From PFJX01 sp031426815 (GTDB taxonomy: Bacteria; Pseudomonadota; Gammaproteobacteria; Burkholderiales; Thiobacillaceae), in contig JASJPG010000016.1 of NCBI GenBank assembly GCA_031426815.1, forward strand, positions 38,106 through 102,105: 64,000 nucleotides of DNA, in the 5' to 3' direction. The notes beneath the pieces are model-generated. The model was not told the DNA's origin and searched no databases. It worked only from the letters and a program-made list of their open reading frames with translations. The first letter of the stretch is position 1, and each line of letters begins with the position of its first letter. Both the position numbers and the translations under genes were made by a program. Shown piece by piece: positions 27,360 to 35,732 of this stretch.

Positions 27360-29153
27360 ATGCATCGTTTGGCTGGCTGGATCGGACACGGCGCGGAAGA
27401 CGCCGCGCAAACGCTGGAAAAAATGCTTGCGCGCTGCAGTGTCGCGCGCCCCGCTTACACACACAGCGACAACACCTCGGGAATGGCAGCCAGTCTGCCG
27501 CTTGCCCGGCAAGACCATCTGGCTGCCTGCATCGTTGGCCGTCCTGCATTTTCCACGCCGGAACTCCGCGCCCTGACGCCGGCCGCCGCGCTGCTGGAGC
27601 TATGGCGCAAGCATGATCGGGAAGCACCCGCGCACATTCATGGCAACTTCGCCCTGGCGGTGGTGGATAGTCGGGATCAAAGCGTTTTTCTCGCCCTGGA
27701 TCGAATCGGCGCAGAGAAGCTGACCTTTGCCTCCAGTCCGCGCGGATTGGTTTATTCCAGTCAGGCCGACATGACTGCGGCGCACCCCGGCGTGGGCGAT
27801 AGGCTCGACCCGCAGGGCATCTTCAATTTCCTGTATTTCTACCAAGTCCCCGCGCCGGGCAGCATTTTTCGTGGAGTGGAAAAACTTCTGCCCGCGCAAT
27901 GGGTGCACTGGCGCAATGGCGAACTGAGCCGGGGTTTTTATTGGGCCATGCACTATCGTGACGAGCCGCGTAATGACTTCGACGCGCAATCCGCGCGCTT
28001 CCACGAAGTGTTGCGTGAATCGGTCGCCCGCGCCCGCGGCGACGACGAAGCGGCTGCGTTTCTTTCCGGCGGAACCGACAGTTCGACGGTCAGCGGCGTC
28101 ATGAAAGAGCTCACCGGCAAGACGCGAACCTATTCCATCGGCTTCGAGGCGGAAGGGTTCGACGAAATGGAATATGCGCGCCTCGCGGCCAAGCGTTTCG
28201 GACTCGACATGCGTGAGTACTATCTGAAACCGGCAGATATTCTTGAAACCATTCCGCTGATCGCCACGCATTACGACGAACCGTTCGCCAACGAATCTGC
28301 CGTACCGACCTATTTCTGCGCCAAGCTGGCCGCCGCGGACGGATTCAAGGTCATGCTGTCAGGCGATGGCGGCGACGAAATATTTGGCGGCAATGCGCGC
28401 TACGCCAAGCAAAAAGTGTTCGAGTCCTATCATCAGTTGCCTGCGATGCTGCGCAAGGGACTGATTGAACCCGCTTCCGCTCTGCCCGGCCTGGGCATGC
28501 TGCCGCCGACCCGCAAACTGCAAAGCTATTTGCGGCAGGCCAACGTCCCGCTACCTGAACGGATGGAGGCCTACAACTTCATCTACCGGCAACCGCTGCC
28601 GGAAATGTTCACTGCCGAATTCCTCAAGCAAATCGATGCACAGGAGCCCAGCGCATTGCTGAAGGAAGTCTACGACCGCGCCGATTCGACTTCCTATATC
28701 AACCGAATGCTGCACCTGGACATCAAGTTCACGCTAGCCGACAACGATCTGCGCAAGGTCGGCGGCATGACCGAGGCCGCCGGTATCGATGTGCGCTATC
28801 CGCTGCTGGACGACGCGATGATGGATTTCTCCTGCGAGGTGCCGCCGGACTGGAAGGTAAAAGGGCAATACCTGCGCTGGTTCTTCAAAACCGCACTGAA
28901 GGGTTTTCTGCCTGACGAAATCATCAACAAAAGCAAGCATGGTTTCGGCCTGCCTTTCGGTGTCTGGGCGAAGGATTACGCTCCCCTGCGCGAACGCATC
29001 GAGGCGCGCATGGAGAGCTTCAAGCAACGCGACATTCTCAACCCGGCCTATGTCGACCATATCCGGAATGAGCATATGTCGGGCCACGCAACCTACTTCG
29101 GCAAGATGGTCTGGGTCATCCTGACCTTGGAGGAGTGGCTGGCCGCGCGGTGA
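27360..29153 (+). CDS. Asparagine-synthetase-family protein lacking the N-terminal catalytic cysteine
   Basis: The protein has 597 residues. The N-terminal half resembles the glutamine amidotransferase domain (NFALAVVDSRDQSVFLALDR, DRLDPQGIFNFLYF), but it starts MHRLAGWIGH, so the essential Cys2 of class II amidotransferases is missing. The C-terminal half is an intact synthetase domain: PP-loop FLSGGTDSST (from about 234), SGDGGDEIFGG and DVRYPLLDDAMM. It may use free ammonia or form an adenylate or lactam without glutamine hydrolysis. GGAG precedes the ATG. Its 3' end overlaps the convergent O-ligase gene by 38 bases. A second homologue with intact Cys2 is at 45540. Confidence 0.9.
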   Translation: MHRLAGWIGHGAEDAAQTLEKMLARCSVARPAYTHSDNTSGMAASLPLARQDHLAACIVGRPAFSTPELRALTPAAALLELWRKHDREAPAHIHGNFALAVVDSRDQSVFLALDRIGAEKLTFASSPRGLVYSSQADMTAAHPGVGDRLDPQGIFNFLYFYQVPAPGSIFRGVEKLLPAQWVHWRNGELSRGFYWAMHYRDEPRNDFDAQSARFHEVLRESVARARGDDEAAAFLSGGTDSSTVSGVMKELTGKTRTYSIGFEAEGFDEMEYARLAAKRFGLDMREYYLKPADILETIPLIATHYDEPFANESAVPTYFCAKLAAADGFKVMLSGDGGDEIFGGNARYAKQKVFESYHQLPAMLRKGLIEPASALPGLGMLPPTRKLQSYLRQANVPLPERMEAYNFIYRQPLPEMFTAEFLKQIDAQEPSALLKEVYDRADSTSYINRMLHLDIKFTLADNDLRKVGGMTEAAGIDVRYPLLDDAMMDFSCEVPPDWKVKGQYLRWFFKTALKGFLPDEIINKSKHGFGLPFGVWAKDYAPLRERIEARMESFKQRDILNPAYVDHIRNEHMSGHATYFGKMVWVILTLEEWLAAR

Positions 29154-30453
29154 AACGCCGCGGATTCATGCGCGAGGGCCTTGCTTCAATCGCACGCTCG
29201 GCGACGACTTCAGGCTCCTTCAATGCACGTCCCACGAGGTCGCCCATTACCACAACAACGGCGACCAGGTGATATACATAGTCAAAGTAGCATTGCCCCA
29301 GAAACGCGCCAGCGCTGGCATACCCGATGATGGTGGCCTGAATCATGGCCGCCAGATCGTTAGCCCACTTCAAGTCGGCGCGTTTCCGGGTTTTTCGCAT
29401 GATGTTGCCGCACTTTTTCCAGGTCAGCCCGAGCAGCAACAGGAATAAAGCCAAACCGATATAGCCGTGTTCGCCCAGCATCTTGAAGTAAATACTGTGG
29501 GCATCGAACACCCATTCCGGCCTTTCTGCATATTGTTCGTATACCGATTTGCGGTACATATTGAAGCCGCCGCCGGTGAGCCTGTCGTTGGCGACGCTGG
29601 CCGACAATTTCCAGGCATTGATCCGCTGCATGGCGGAACCGTCTTCTTCGTAGGTTTGGATCGTATCCATGCGCGAGTACCAGGACGCCGGCATCAATGG
29701 CACGATGATCGCCACGGCGACAAGGATGAGCAAACCCGTGGTCATCTTGTTGCGGCTCTTGAGCCAAAAGACAAAGCCCATCGCGACCAGGCCAATCAAT
29801 GCGCCGCGCGACTGGCTACCGACAACGGCCACAGTACAGAGCAGGATAGCCGCGCCAAGGCCGCGTTTCACCCATTTGTGCGTTTCATTGAGATGCAGAT
29901 AGCGCACCAGAGGAATGGTCATGATGAGCGCCAGCGCCAGTTCGTTGTTGCCTTCGATGAACGAACCAGACGGCCCGACAACATGGCTGCCGCCACCGGT
30001 CAGGATGGTGAAGATACCGCCTTTGACCCCATAGAATCCCAATGACAGGGCAATGACCCAGATGAACGTGTGCACCTTCTCACGTGAAGTCAGTACCAGC
30101 AGGGTCAGCAGGGTCAGAATCTGGATCTTCAGAATGGTGATGTACTTTTCGTAAGCAATGTCTGGAAACAATGCAAAGACGGTGCTCACCCCCATCCACA
30201 GGATCAGCAAAATCAGAACAATAATTTCCACACTCCAGACCATGCGCTTCTTTTCCTTCGACATCACCATCCCGATCAGGGTGCAGATGGCGATGATCTG
30301 GGCAAACGGCATGCTGAAAGCGAACCCGTAAGTCAGTCGATGCGGGTTCATGTAGCCGATCCAGGCGGACAGGTATACGCCCCAATGCACCCGTGAGAAC
30401 ACGTAAGGCAGCAAACCGAAAACCATTGCCGTGACCAGTAAATCCCGCATCAA
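29116..30453 (-). CDS. Putative O-glycosylation ligase, exosortase A system-associated (Wzy/WaaL-like)
   Basis: The 445-residue polytopic inner-membrane protein has about 11-12 hydrophobic segments and a large periplasmic loop near the C-terminal half. The start MMRDLLVTAMVFGLLPYV and RVHWGVYLSAWIGYMNPHRL match the exosortase A-associated ligase family (TIGR03097) within the O-antigen ligase/polymerase group; GSFIEGNNELALAL and SQSRGALIG are conserved-looking. It could polymerise the polysaccharide or attach glycans to PEP-CTERM proteins in the periplasm. It is followed on the same strand by nothing (the convergent asparagine-synthetase homologue overlaps its end) and preceded by a sulfotransferase. 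Confidence 0.92.
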   Translation of the reverse strand: MMRDLLVTAMVFGLLPYVFSRVHWGVYLSAWIGYMNPHRLTYGFAFSMPFAQIIAICTLIGMVMSKEKKRMVWSVEIIVLILLILWMGVSTVFALFPDIAYEKYITILKIQILTLLTLLVLTSREKVHTFIWVIALSLGFYGVKGGIFTILTGGGSHVVGPSGSFIEGNNELALALIMTIPLVRYLHLNETHKWVKRGLGAAILLCTVAVVGSQSRGALIGLVAMGFVFWLKSRNKMTTGLLILVAVAIIVPLMPASWYSRMDTIQTYEEDGSAMQRINAWKLSASVANDRLTGGGFNMYRKSVYEQYAERPEWVFDAHSIYFKMLGEHGYIGLALFLLLLGLTWKKCGNIMRKTRKRADLKWANDLAAMIQATIIGYASAGAFLGQCYFDYVYHLVAVVVVMGDLVGRALKEPEVVAERAIEARPSRMNPRRFTARPATPPRSG

Positions 30454-30515
30454 ACACTCCTGCCGCTAACTTTCATATTCCGGGCACCATTAGACCTGCA
30501 ATGCCACACTACAGA

Positions 30516-31493
30516 CTAGGACTGCCCGGAATACCACGCACCTGCACGGAAACCAGAAGCCAGAAACTGAATCTGCCGGACATCATCGGATGAGAGTTCC
30601 TTGCGCCACTTCCAGGCTGCTTCCATCGGATTCTTGAAAACACTGTAGTACTCGCTATTCGTATGGCTGGTGCTACTGGAAATAAAAGATTCCGTTTCGG
30701 GCGCCCATTTCAGTCGGCAATGCTGGAAGGCGCGCCGGGTTTCCTCCATGGGCCGCTCGCAAAAATCCTCATATCTAACCGCAATCACGTTTTGCAGCCC
30801 TTCCGTCTCGGCCAGAACATGTTCGTAGTACAGCGCCCATTTGAGCGCCAACCGTTCTACCGCCGTCATCCGTTTGATCGCGGGCAAATCCAGATTGCGC
30901 TCTTTCGCTTGCGGGAGATTGGCCAGCATTGCAAAAACACCCCAATCCTCGCTCGACGGGGTACCGCCTTCAAATTTCCGCTTGGATTCGCCCCTCAGTA
31001 CGGAAGCCACGTAACCGCAAGGGTGACGAAAAATGATGACGCAACGCGCATCCGGCCGGACACGCGCCAGCATGCCCAAACGCCCGAGCGACTCGATGGA
31101 CTTCCAGACCAGCGTGTAGTCGCTCCGTTTGGACAGATCGACCACATCAGGAACGGCAAGCGAGCCAAACACCCTGGATGCGACCTTCATGCCGAACACA
31201 ATGCCCTTGCGCAGTGCCAAGGCCGGTGCGGAATAGTAGTTCTTCGCAAAAATAGGGAGCGAGGCCGAAATCTTCTCATCGCGAATCGCCGGCAAACGGT
31301 CCAGATACTGGTTCACAAATGGCAGATTTCTTTCTTCGCATCCTCCGCTGACGAAAAGCGGAAGCGTGTCGAATGTCCCCCTGCTGTCAGGCTCGTGGCG
31401 GTACAGCGTATCAGGATGGCTATCGAAGATCTTTCCCAGCCACGTGGTTCCACTTCTAGGCATGCCGAAAAGAAGTATCAAGGGTGGTTGCAT
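30516..31493 (-). CDS. Sulfotransferase
   Basis: From the ATG at 31493 it has 325 residues; the frame is open to a TTG at 31574 but the family starts here. LLFGMPRSGTTWLGKIFDSHP is the PAPS 5'-phosphate-binding loop, quoted only in its core GMPRSGTTWLGK. CVIIFRHPCGYVASVL is the 3'-phosphate motif. There is no membrane segment. It should sulfate a sugar on a lipid-linked or nucleotide-linked intermediate using PAPS. It lies 62 bases upstream of the O-ligase gene on the same strand and diverges from the MBOAT/SGNH acetylation pair, so it belongs to the polysaccharide modification set. Confidence 0.9.
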   Translation of the reverse strand: MQPPLILLFGMPRSGTTWLGKIFDSHPDTLYRHEPDSRGTFDTLPLFVSGGCEERNLPFVNQYLDRLPAIRDEKISASLPIFAKNYYSAPALALRKGIVFGMKVASRVFGSLAVPDVVDLSKRSDYTLVWKSIESLGRLGMLARVRPDARCVIIFRHPCGYVASVLRGESKRKFEGGTPSSEDWGVFAMLANLPQAKERNLDLPAIKRMTAVERLALKWALYYEHVLAETEGLQNVIAVRYEDFCERPMEETRRAFQHCRLKWAPETESFISSSTSHTNSEYYSVFKNPMEAAWKWRKELSSDDVRQIQFLASGFRAGAWYSGQS

Positions 31494-31746
31494 GTCAGTG
31501 CTTTCTTTCTGCGGGGAGGCAGTTTGGCTGCCGGTAGCTCCGAGGATGGAAACGAAACGGCGCGGACTGTTCAATCTAGAGATATCTAGGGATGGCTGAA
31601 ATTATGACATTGCAAACGGATGCTCAGGGTGGTTAACCGAACACCGCTCTGAGTTAACATGCCGCGCAATTGATCGACATGTGGTCGACATTGCTTGACG
31701 ACGGTCGAAACGATGGCCCACCAGCTGCGAGCTTCATTTCACAAAT
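31494..31746. promoter_or_regulatory. Divergent intergenic region between sulfotransferase and MBOAT genes
   Basis: These 253 bases carry no convincing gene and must hold promoters for both directions. A TTGACG at about 31695 could be a -35 element for the plus strand, but no good -10 follows at the normal distance, so I do not assign a promoter. Confidence 0.35.
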
Positions 31747-33258
31747 ATGCTGTTCAACTCCTACGAATTCGTACTCGTCTTCCTGCCCCTGGCGCTGGCC
31801 GGTTTCTACGCCTTTTCCCTTTTCGGCTGGATACGCGCCGCCGCGGCATGGCTCGGCCTGGCTTCAGTACTGTTCTACAGTTACTGGACGCCTGAATTCG
31901 TCCTTCTGCTACTCGGCTCGATCGCCTTCAACTACCTTGCCAGCCGTCGCATTTCCGACCAGATATGCAACGGACATTCCGCGCCGGCCAAACTGTCGAT
32001 GGGCATCGCGGTGACAGCCAACCTGGCCTTGCTGGCTTATTACAAGTACGCAAATTTCTTTATCGATAGCGCCAACGGACTGACCGGGATCGGCCTTCCT
32101 GACCTGGACATCATCCTGCCGATCGGGATTTCGTTCTTCACCTTCACCCAGATTGCCTTCCTGGTCGACTGCTGGGAAGGCAAGGTGAAGGAGTCCAACC
32201 CGGTGCATTACCTGCTGTTCGTTACCTATTTCCCGCATCTGATCGCCGGCCCGGTGCTGCATCACGCCGAGATGATGCCGCAGTTCGGCTGCCGCTCGAC
32301 CTATCGCTGGATTCCCCGCAATGTCGCCATCGGCCTGGCCTTCTTCGTCATCGGCCTATTCAAGAAGGTCGTGCTTGCCGACGGTATCCAGCCCTATGTG
32401 GGACCGGTATTCGATGGCGGCCCGACACCGGATTTCTTCACCGCGTGGGGCGCAGCGCTGGCTTACACCCTGCAACTGTATTTCGATTTCTCCGGCTACT
32501 CCGACATGGCCATCGGCCTGTCGAAGATGTTCAACGTCGACCTGCCGCTGAACTTCAACTCACCCTACAAGGCGACCAACATCAGCGATTTCTGGCGGCG
32601 CTGGCATATGACGCTATCCCGCTTCCTGCGCGATTACCTCTATATCCGCCTCGGCGGCAACCGCAAAGGCGGCGCCAGACGCTACCTCAACCTGATGGCG
32701 ACCATGCTGCTTGGCGGCCTCTGGCACGGCGCCGGCTGGACATTCGTTGTATGGGGCGGGCTGCACGGCCTGTATCTGGTCATCAACCATGCCTGGCAAA
32801 AGCTACGCGCCAGCATGCCGGCGGCGTGGAATCTACTGCCCGGACCCATGGAGAAGTTTTTATCGACCTTGCTGACCTTTCTTGTCGTGGTTATTGCATG
32901 GGTCTTCTTCCGCGCGACCAACTTCGCCGATGCAACCCGCGTCTTGTCCGGCATGCTGGGTTTCAACGGTAGCGGACTGGCGACAATTGCCTGGCACGGT
33001 GGCGTCCCCGCCATGTCGCCCGATGCCATCCGGCAACTGGCCTGGACAATGGTGCTACTCACGTTGATCTGGGCATTCCCGAACTCGCAACAATTGCTGG
33101 CAAAGTTCTCTGCGCCAAAGGCGGCCCCTATCGGCGCAGTCGGCCACAGCCCGTTCCTGATCTGGACATGGCTCGGAGCCGGCTTCGTCTGCGTGCTGTT
33201 CGCCCTGATGATCAATGGCAGCCGCGCGGTTTCCGAATTCATCTACTTCAATTTCTGA
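31747..33258 (+). CDS. MBOAT-family O-acyltransferase (AlgI-like)
   Basis: The 503-residue polytopic membrane protein begins MLFNSYEFVLVFLPLALAGF, a hallmark of the AlgI/PatA group. The conserved MBOAT histidines are His327 in LLGGLWHGAGWTF and His340 in WGGLHG; DFWRRWHMTLSRFLRDYLY is also characteristic (core FWRRWHMTLS). It should pass acetyl groups from the cytoplasm across the inner membrane. The next gene, three bases away, encodes a periplasmic SGNH-type acetyltransferase, making the usual two-part O-acetylation system for exopolysaccharide. Confidence 0.95.
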   Translation: MLFNSYEFVLVFLPLALAGFYAFSLFGWIRAAAAWLGLASVLFYSYWTPEFVLLLLGSIAFNYLASRRISDQICNGHSAPAKLSMGIAVTANLALLAYYKYANFFIDSANGLTGIGLPDLDIILPIGISFFTFTQIAFLVDCWEGKVKESNPVHYLLFVTYFPHLIAGPVLHHAEMMPQFGCRSTYRWIPRNVAIGLAFFVIGLFKKVVLADGIQPYVGPVFDGGPTPDFFTAWGAALAYTLQLYFDFSGYSDMAIGLSKMFNVDLPLNFNSPYKATNISDFWRRWHMTLSRFLRDYLYIRLGGNRKGGARRYLNLMATMLLGGLWHGAGWTFVVWGGLHGLYLVINHAWQKLRASMPAAWNLLPGPMEKFLSTLLTFLVVVIAWVFFRATNFADATRVLSGMLGFNGSGLATIAWHGGVPAMSPDAIRQLAWTMVLLTLIWAFPNSQQLLAKFSAPKAAPIGAVGHSPFLIWTWLGAGFVCVLFALMINGSRAVSEFIYFNF

Positions 33259-33261
33259 GTC

Positions 33262-34383
33262 ATGAAAAGCGTACTCACCTCCCTTGCCGGCCTGTTCATC
33301 GGGGTTCTGGCCGCCATTGCCGCGCTGGAAGCCGGACTCTCGGCGCTGCCTGTCGCCAAGGGGCTGGTGCGGGTTTCCGACGAAAGCGAATGGCCGCTGC
33401 GCAACAACTGGCCAAACCAGCCTTACACCTATTCCCAAGGCTGGGATTTCAACAATGTGCATCGAGGCAGAACCAATAATTACGGCCATCTGGCGCCGTT
33501 CGACTATCAGCCGGGCAGCCACCCGGTTGTGGTCATCGGAGACAGTTTCGTGCAATCCGAGATGAACGCGTATTCCGATTCGACCCAGGCGCAACTGGCA
33601 GTCCGGCTCGGGGAAGCCCAGCCGGTATACGGAATTGGCGCCAACGGTTTGTCGATTGCCGATTACCTGGTCGCCGCCAGTCAAGCGCGGCCTGCGTTTG
33701 CGCCGCGCGCCCTGGTCTTCGTACTCATCGACGGCGATATCAGTCAGAGCCTAACGCCGCGGCAGGGCTGGCATCATTTCAGACCGGAGAATGACGGGGC
33801 GGACAACAAGGCTTGGCAACTCAAGTTCAACCCGCAGGGGCTGCGCGACACCTTGCCCAACCGTATCCTCGCGATGTCCTCACTGTATCGCTACATCCGC
33901 ACCAATCTGAGCTTCGAGACGCCCGACCTGGCGGCGCGTTTCAAAAACCACCATCCCGCGCACAAGAACGCAAAGCGGGAGATGTCGGTCTTTTCCGGCG
34001 AGGAAACCCGAAAACAGGCATCTGCCGCAAGGTTCTTCGTAGACAGCCTGCTCGAAAAATCCGGCGTGCCGCCTGCATGCATCGTCATGCTGCTGGATTC
34101 AGACCGCTTCGCCTTGTATGGCGACTCGCCGGCCCCAGCCAAGGACGCACCTGCAGCGAAACAGGCTTTCAGTGATTACGCGACGAAAGCGGGGATCAAA
34201 GTGGTCGATCTGGCACCGCGATTCGAGGCGGACTACCGGGCCCAACAGGAAAAACTCGACCACTGGCCGCACGACAGACACTGGAATCAACGCGGCCATG
34301 CTGTTGCCGCAGACGCTACGGCAACGACCCTGGAGCACTGTCTCGGCGGCGCGCCGATGCGGAAAATTCAGGCCGTGCGCTGA
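33262..34383 (+). CDS. AlgJ/AlgX-like SGNH O-acetyltransferase
   Basis: The 373-residue protein has an N-terminal membrane anchor (LTSLAGLFIGVLAAIAALEAG) with the rest periplasmic. The SGNH block I serine is Ser95 in VVIGDSFVQSE, and the Asp-His pair is Asp338/His340-His region in HDRHWNQRGH. The pattern fits the DHHW/AlgX-type family that accepts acetyl groups from an MBOAT partner and puts them on polysaccharide. It is three bases downstream of the MBOAT gene. Its 3' end overlaps the convergent adenylate-forming enzyme gene by 16 bases. Confidence 0.9.
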   Translation: MKSVLTSLAGLFIGVLAAIAALEAGLSALPVAKGLVRVSDESEWPLRNNWPNQPYTYSQGWDFNNVHRGRTNNYGHLAPFDYQPGSHPVVVIGDSFVQSEMNAYSDSTQAQLAVRLGEAQPVYGIGANGLSIADYLVAASQARPAFAPRALVFVLIDGDISQSLTPRQGWHHFRPENDGADNKAWQLKFNPQGLRDTLPNRILAMSSLYRYIRTNLSFETPDLAARFKNHHPAHKNAKREMSVFSGEETRKQASAARFFVDSLLEKSGVPPACIVMLLDSDRFALYGDSPAPAKDAPAAKQAFSDYATKAGIKVVDLAPRFEADYRAQQEKLDHWPHDRHWNQRGHAVAADATATTLEHCLGGAPMRKIQAVR

Positions 34384-35732
34384 GCCGGATCAACCCTGCT
34401 CACGACATAGCGGTACTTGCCGGAACGTTCCGGCTGGATTTCGGCCACCCGTTCCACCTGAATCTCCACCGCCTCGCCCAGCCGGGCTTTTGCCCCACGA
34501 ACGATGCCGGCGATCTGGCTTTCATCGAAAGTGCTGTCGGTCACCAGCTGGAAACGCGTCAGATCGAGCGACTCCTGCACGATCTTGAACTGTTTCATGC
34601 CAGGCAGATCGCGCACGATGTAGATCAGCGAGAGTCCATGCATGACGGTGCCATCCTTAGCTACCAGGAAATCGGTGCTGCGCCCCTGGACTTCCTTCAA
34701 CAAAGGCAGGGTACGGCCGCAGGAGCAGGGCTGCGTATCGAGCACGCCGACATCGCCGGTGCGGTAACGAATAAATGGAAAATCGCGCGTCGCCAGATGC
34801 GTCACCACTATTTCACCGCTTTCTCCAGGCGGCAATACATGCCCTTCCGGATCGACGATCTCGACGAGGATGTCTTCGTAGGTCAGGTGCATGCCGCCCG
34901 CGGGGCATTGATGTGCGATGAAACCGGCATCGCGGCCGCCATAGCCGTTGGCAACCGGACAGCCGAACACGCGCTGGATCAGTTCACGCTGATGGTCGTA
35001 CAACTTCTCGGAAGTAACGAACGCCACCTTGAGACCCAGGTTGTCCATGCGGATGTTCTTCTCCAGCGCATGATTGGCGATGTGTGCGAATGCCGAGGGG
35101 TAGCCGAACAACATCTTCGGCCGCCGCGCCTGGATTTCAGCGATGAATCCCGCCACTTTCTGCGCCGACATCTCGAACGCCGGCAGCAGTTTGGTGCGCA
35201 TCAAATCATCGCGCAGTTGGCGAATGCGATCCTGCGAACCGAGTTCGATCGGCGATCCCCACAGCACGATTTCCGGATCGCCGATATCCACGCCCCACCA
35301 GCGGGTGGCGCGCCATTTCGCGGCAACGTCATGTGAAACCCGCTCGTTGCCGATAAAGAAAATCAGCGGTTCACCGCTGGAACCGCCGGTATTGAAGCGG
35401 GCCAGATCACGCGCCTGCGCCGACTTCAACGCTTCGGTATTGGCACGGATGGTCGCCTTGTCCAGGAACGGCAGACGTTGCAGGTCGGCCACGCTGCTGA
35501 CGCTGGCAGGATCGAACCCCAGACGCGCAAACAGTTCACGGTAATAGGGCACATGCATGGCCACGTTTTGCAGCAGCGCGCGCAGTCGTCGGACACGCAA
35601 TGCATCCAGTTCAGGTAGCGGCCAGAACTGACTTTCATCCATCTCTCGCCGGATCCGCACGGTGTCGTGATGTTTAAGACGCTCCTGCAGCGGAAATACA
35701 ACGCCAGCGATCAGGCGGGTTCGCCAATCCAT
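34368..35732 (-). CDS. Phenylacetate-CoA ligase / CapK-family adenylate-forming enzyme
   Basis: The 454-residue protein starts at the ATG at 35732, preceded by AAGGAG. RFNTGGSSGEPLIFF is the nucleotide-binding motif, VANGYGGRDAGF the A5-like region and RYRTGDVGVLD the ADP-binding region. These match PaaK/CapK relatives found in capsule and exopolysaccharide loci, whose substrates are mostly unknown. A true phenylacetate role is unlikely in this context. Its start shares the A of the preceding stop (TGATG), so it is coupled to the glycosyltransferase before it. It ends the minus-strand run that began at rffA. Confidence 0.88.
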   Translation of the reverse strand: MDWRTRLIAGVVFPLQERLKHHDTVRIRREMDESQFWPLPELDALRVRRLRALLQNVAMHVPYYRELFARLGFDPASVSSVADLQRLPFLDKATIRANTEALKSAQARDLARFNTGGSSGEPLIFFIGNERVSHDVAAKWRATRWWGVDIGDPEIVLWGSPIELGSQDRIRQLRDDLMRTKLLPAFEMSAQKVAGFIAEIQARRPKMLFGYPSAFAHIANHALEKNIRMDNLGLKVAFVTSEKLYDHQRELIQRVFGCPVANGYGGRDAGFIAHQCPAGGMHLTYEDILVEIVDPEGHVLPPGESGEIVVTHLATRDFPFIRYRTGDVGVLDTQPCSCGRTLPLLKEVQGRSTDFLVAKDGTVMHGLSLIYIVRDLPGMKQFKIVQESLDLTRFQLVTDSTFDESQIAGIVRGAKARLGEAVEIQVERVAEIQPERSGKYRYVVSRVDPAQRTA

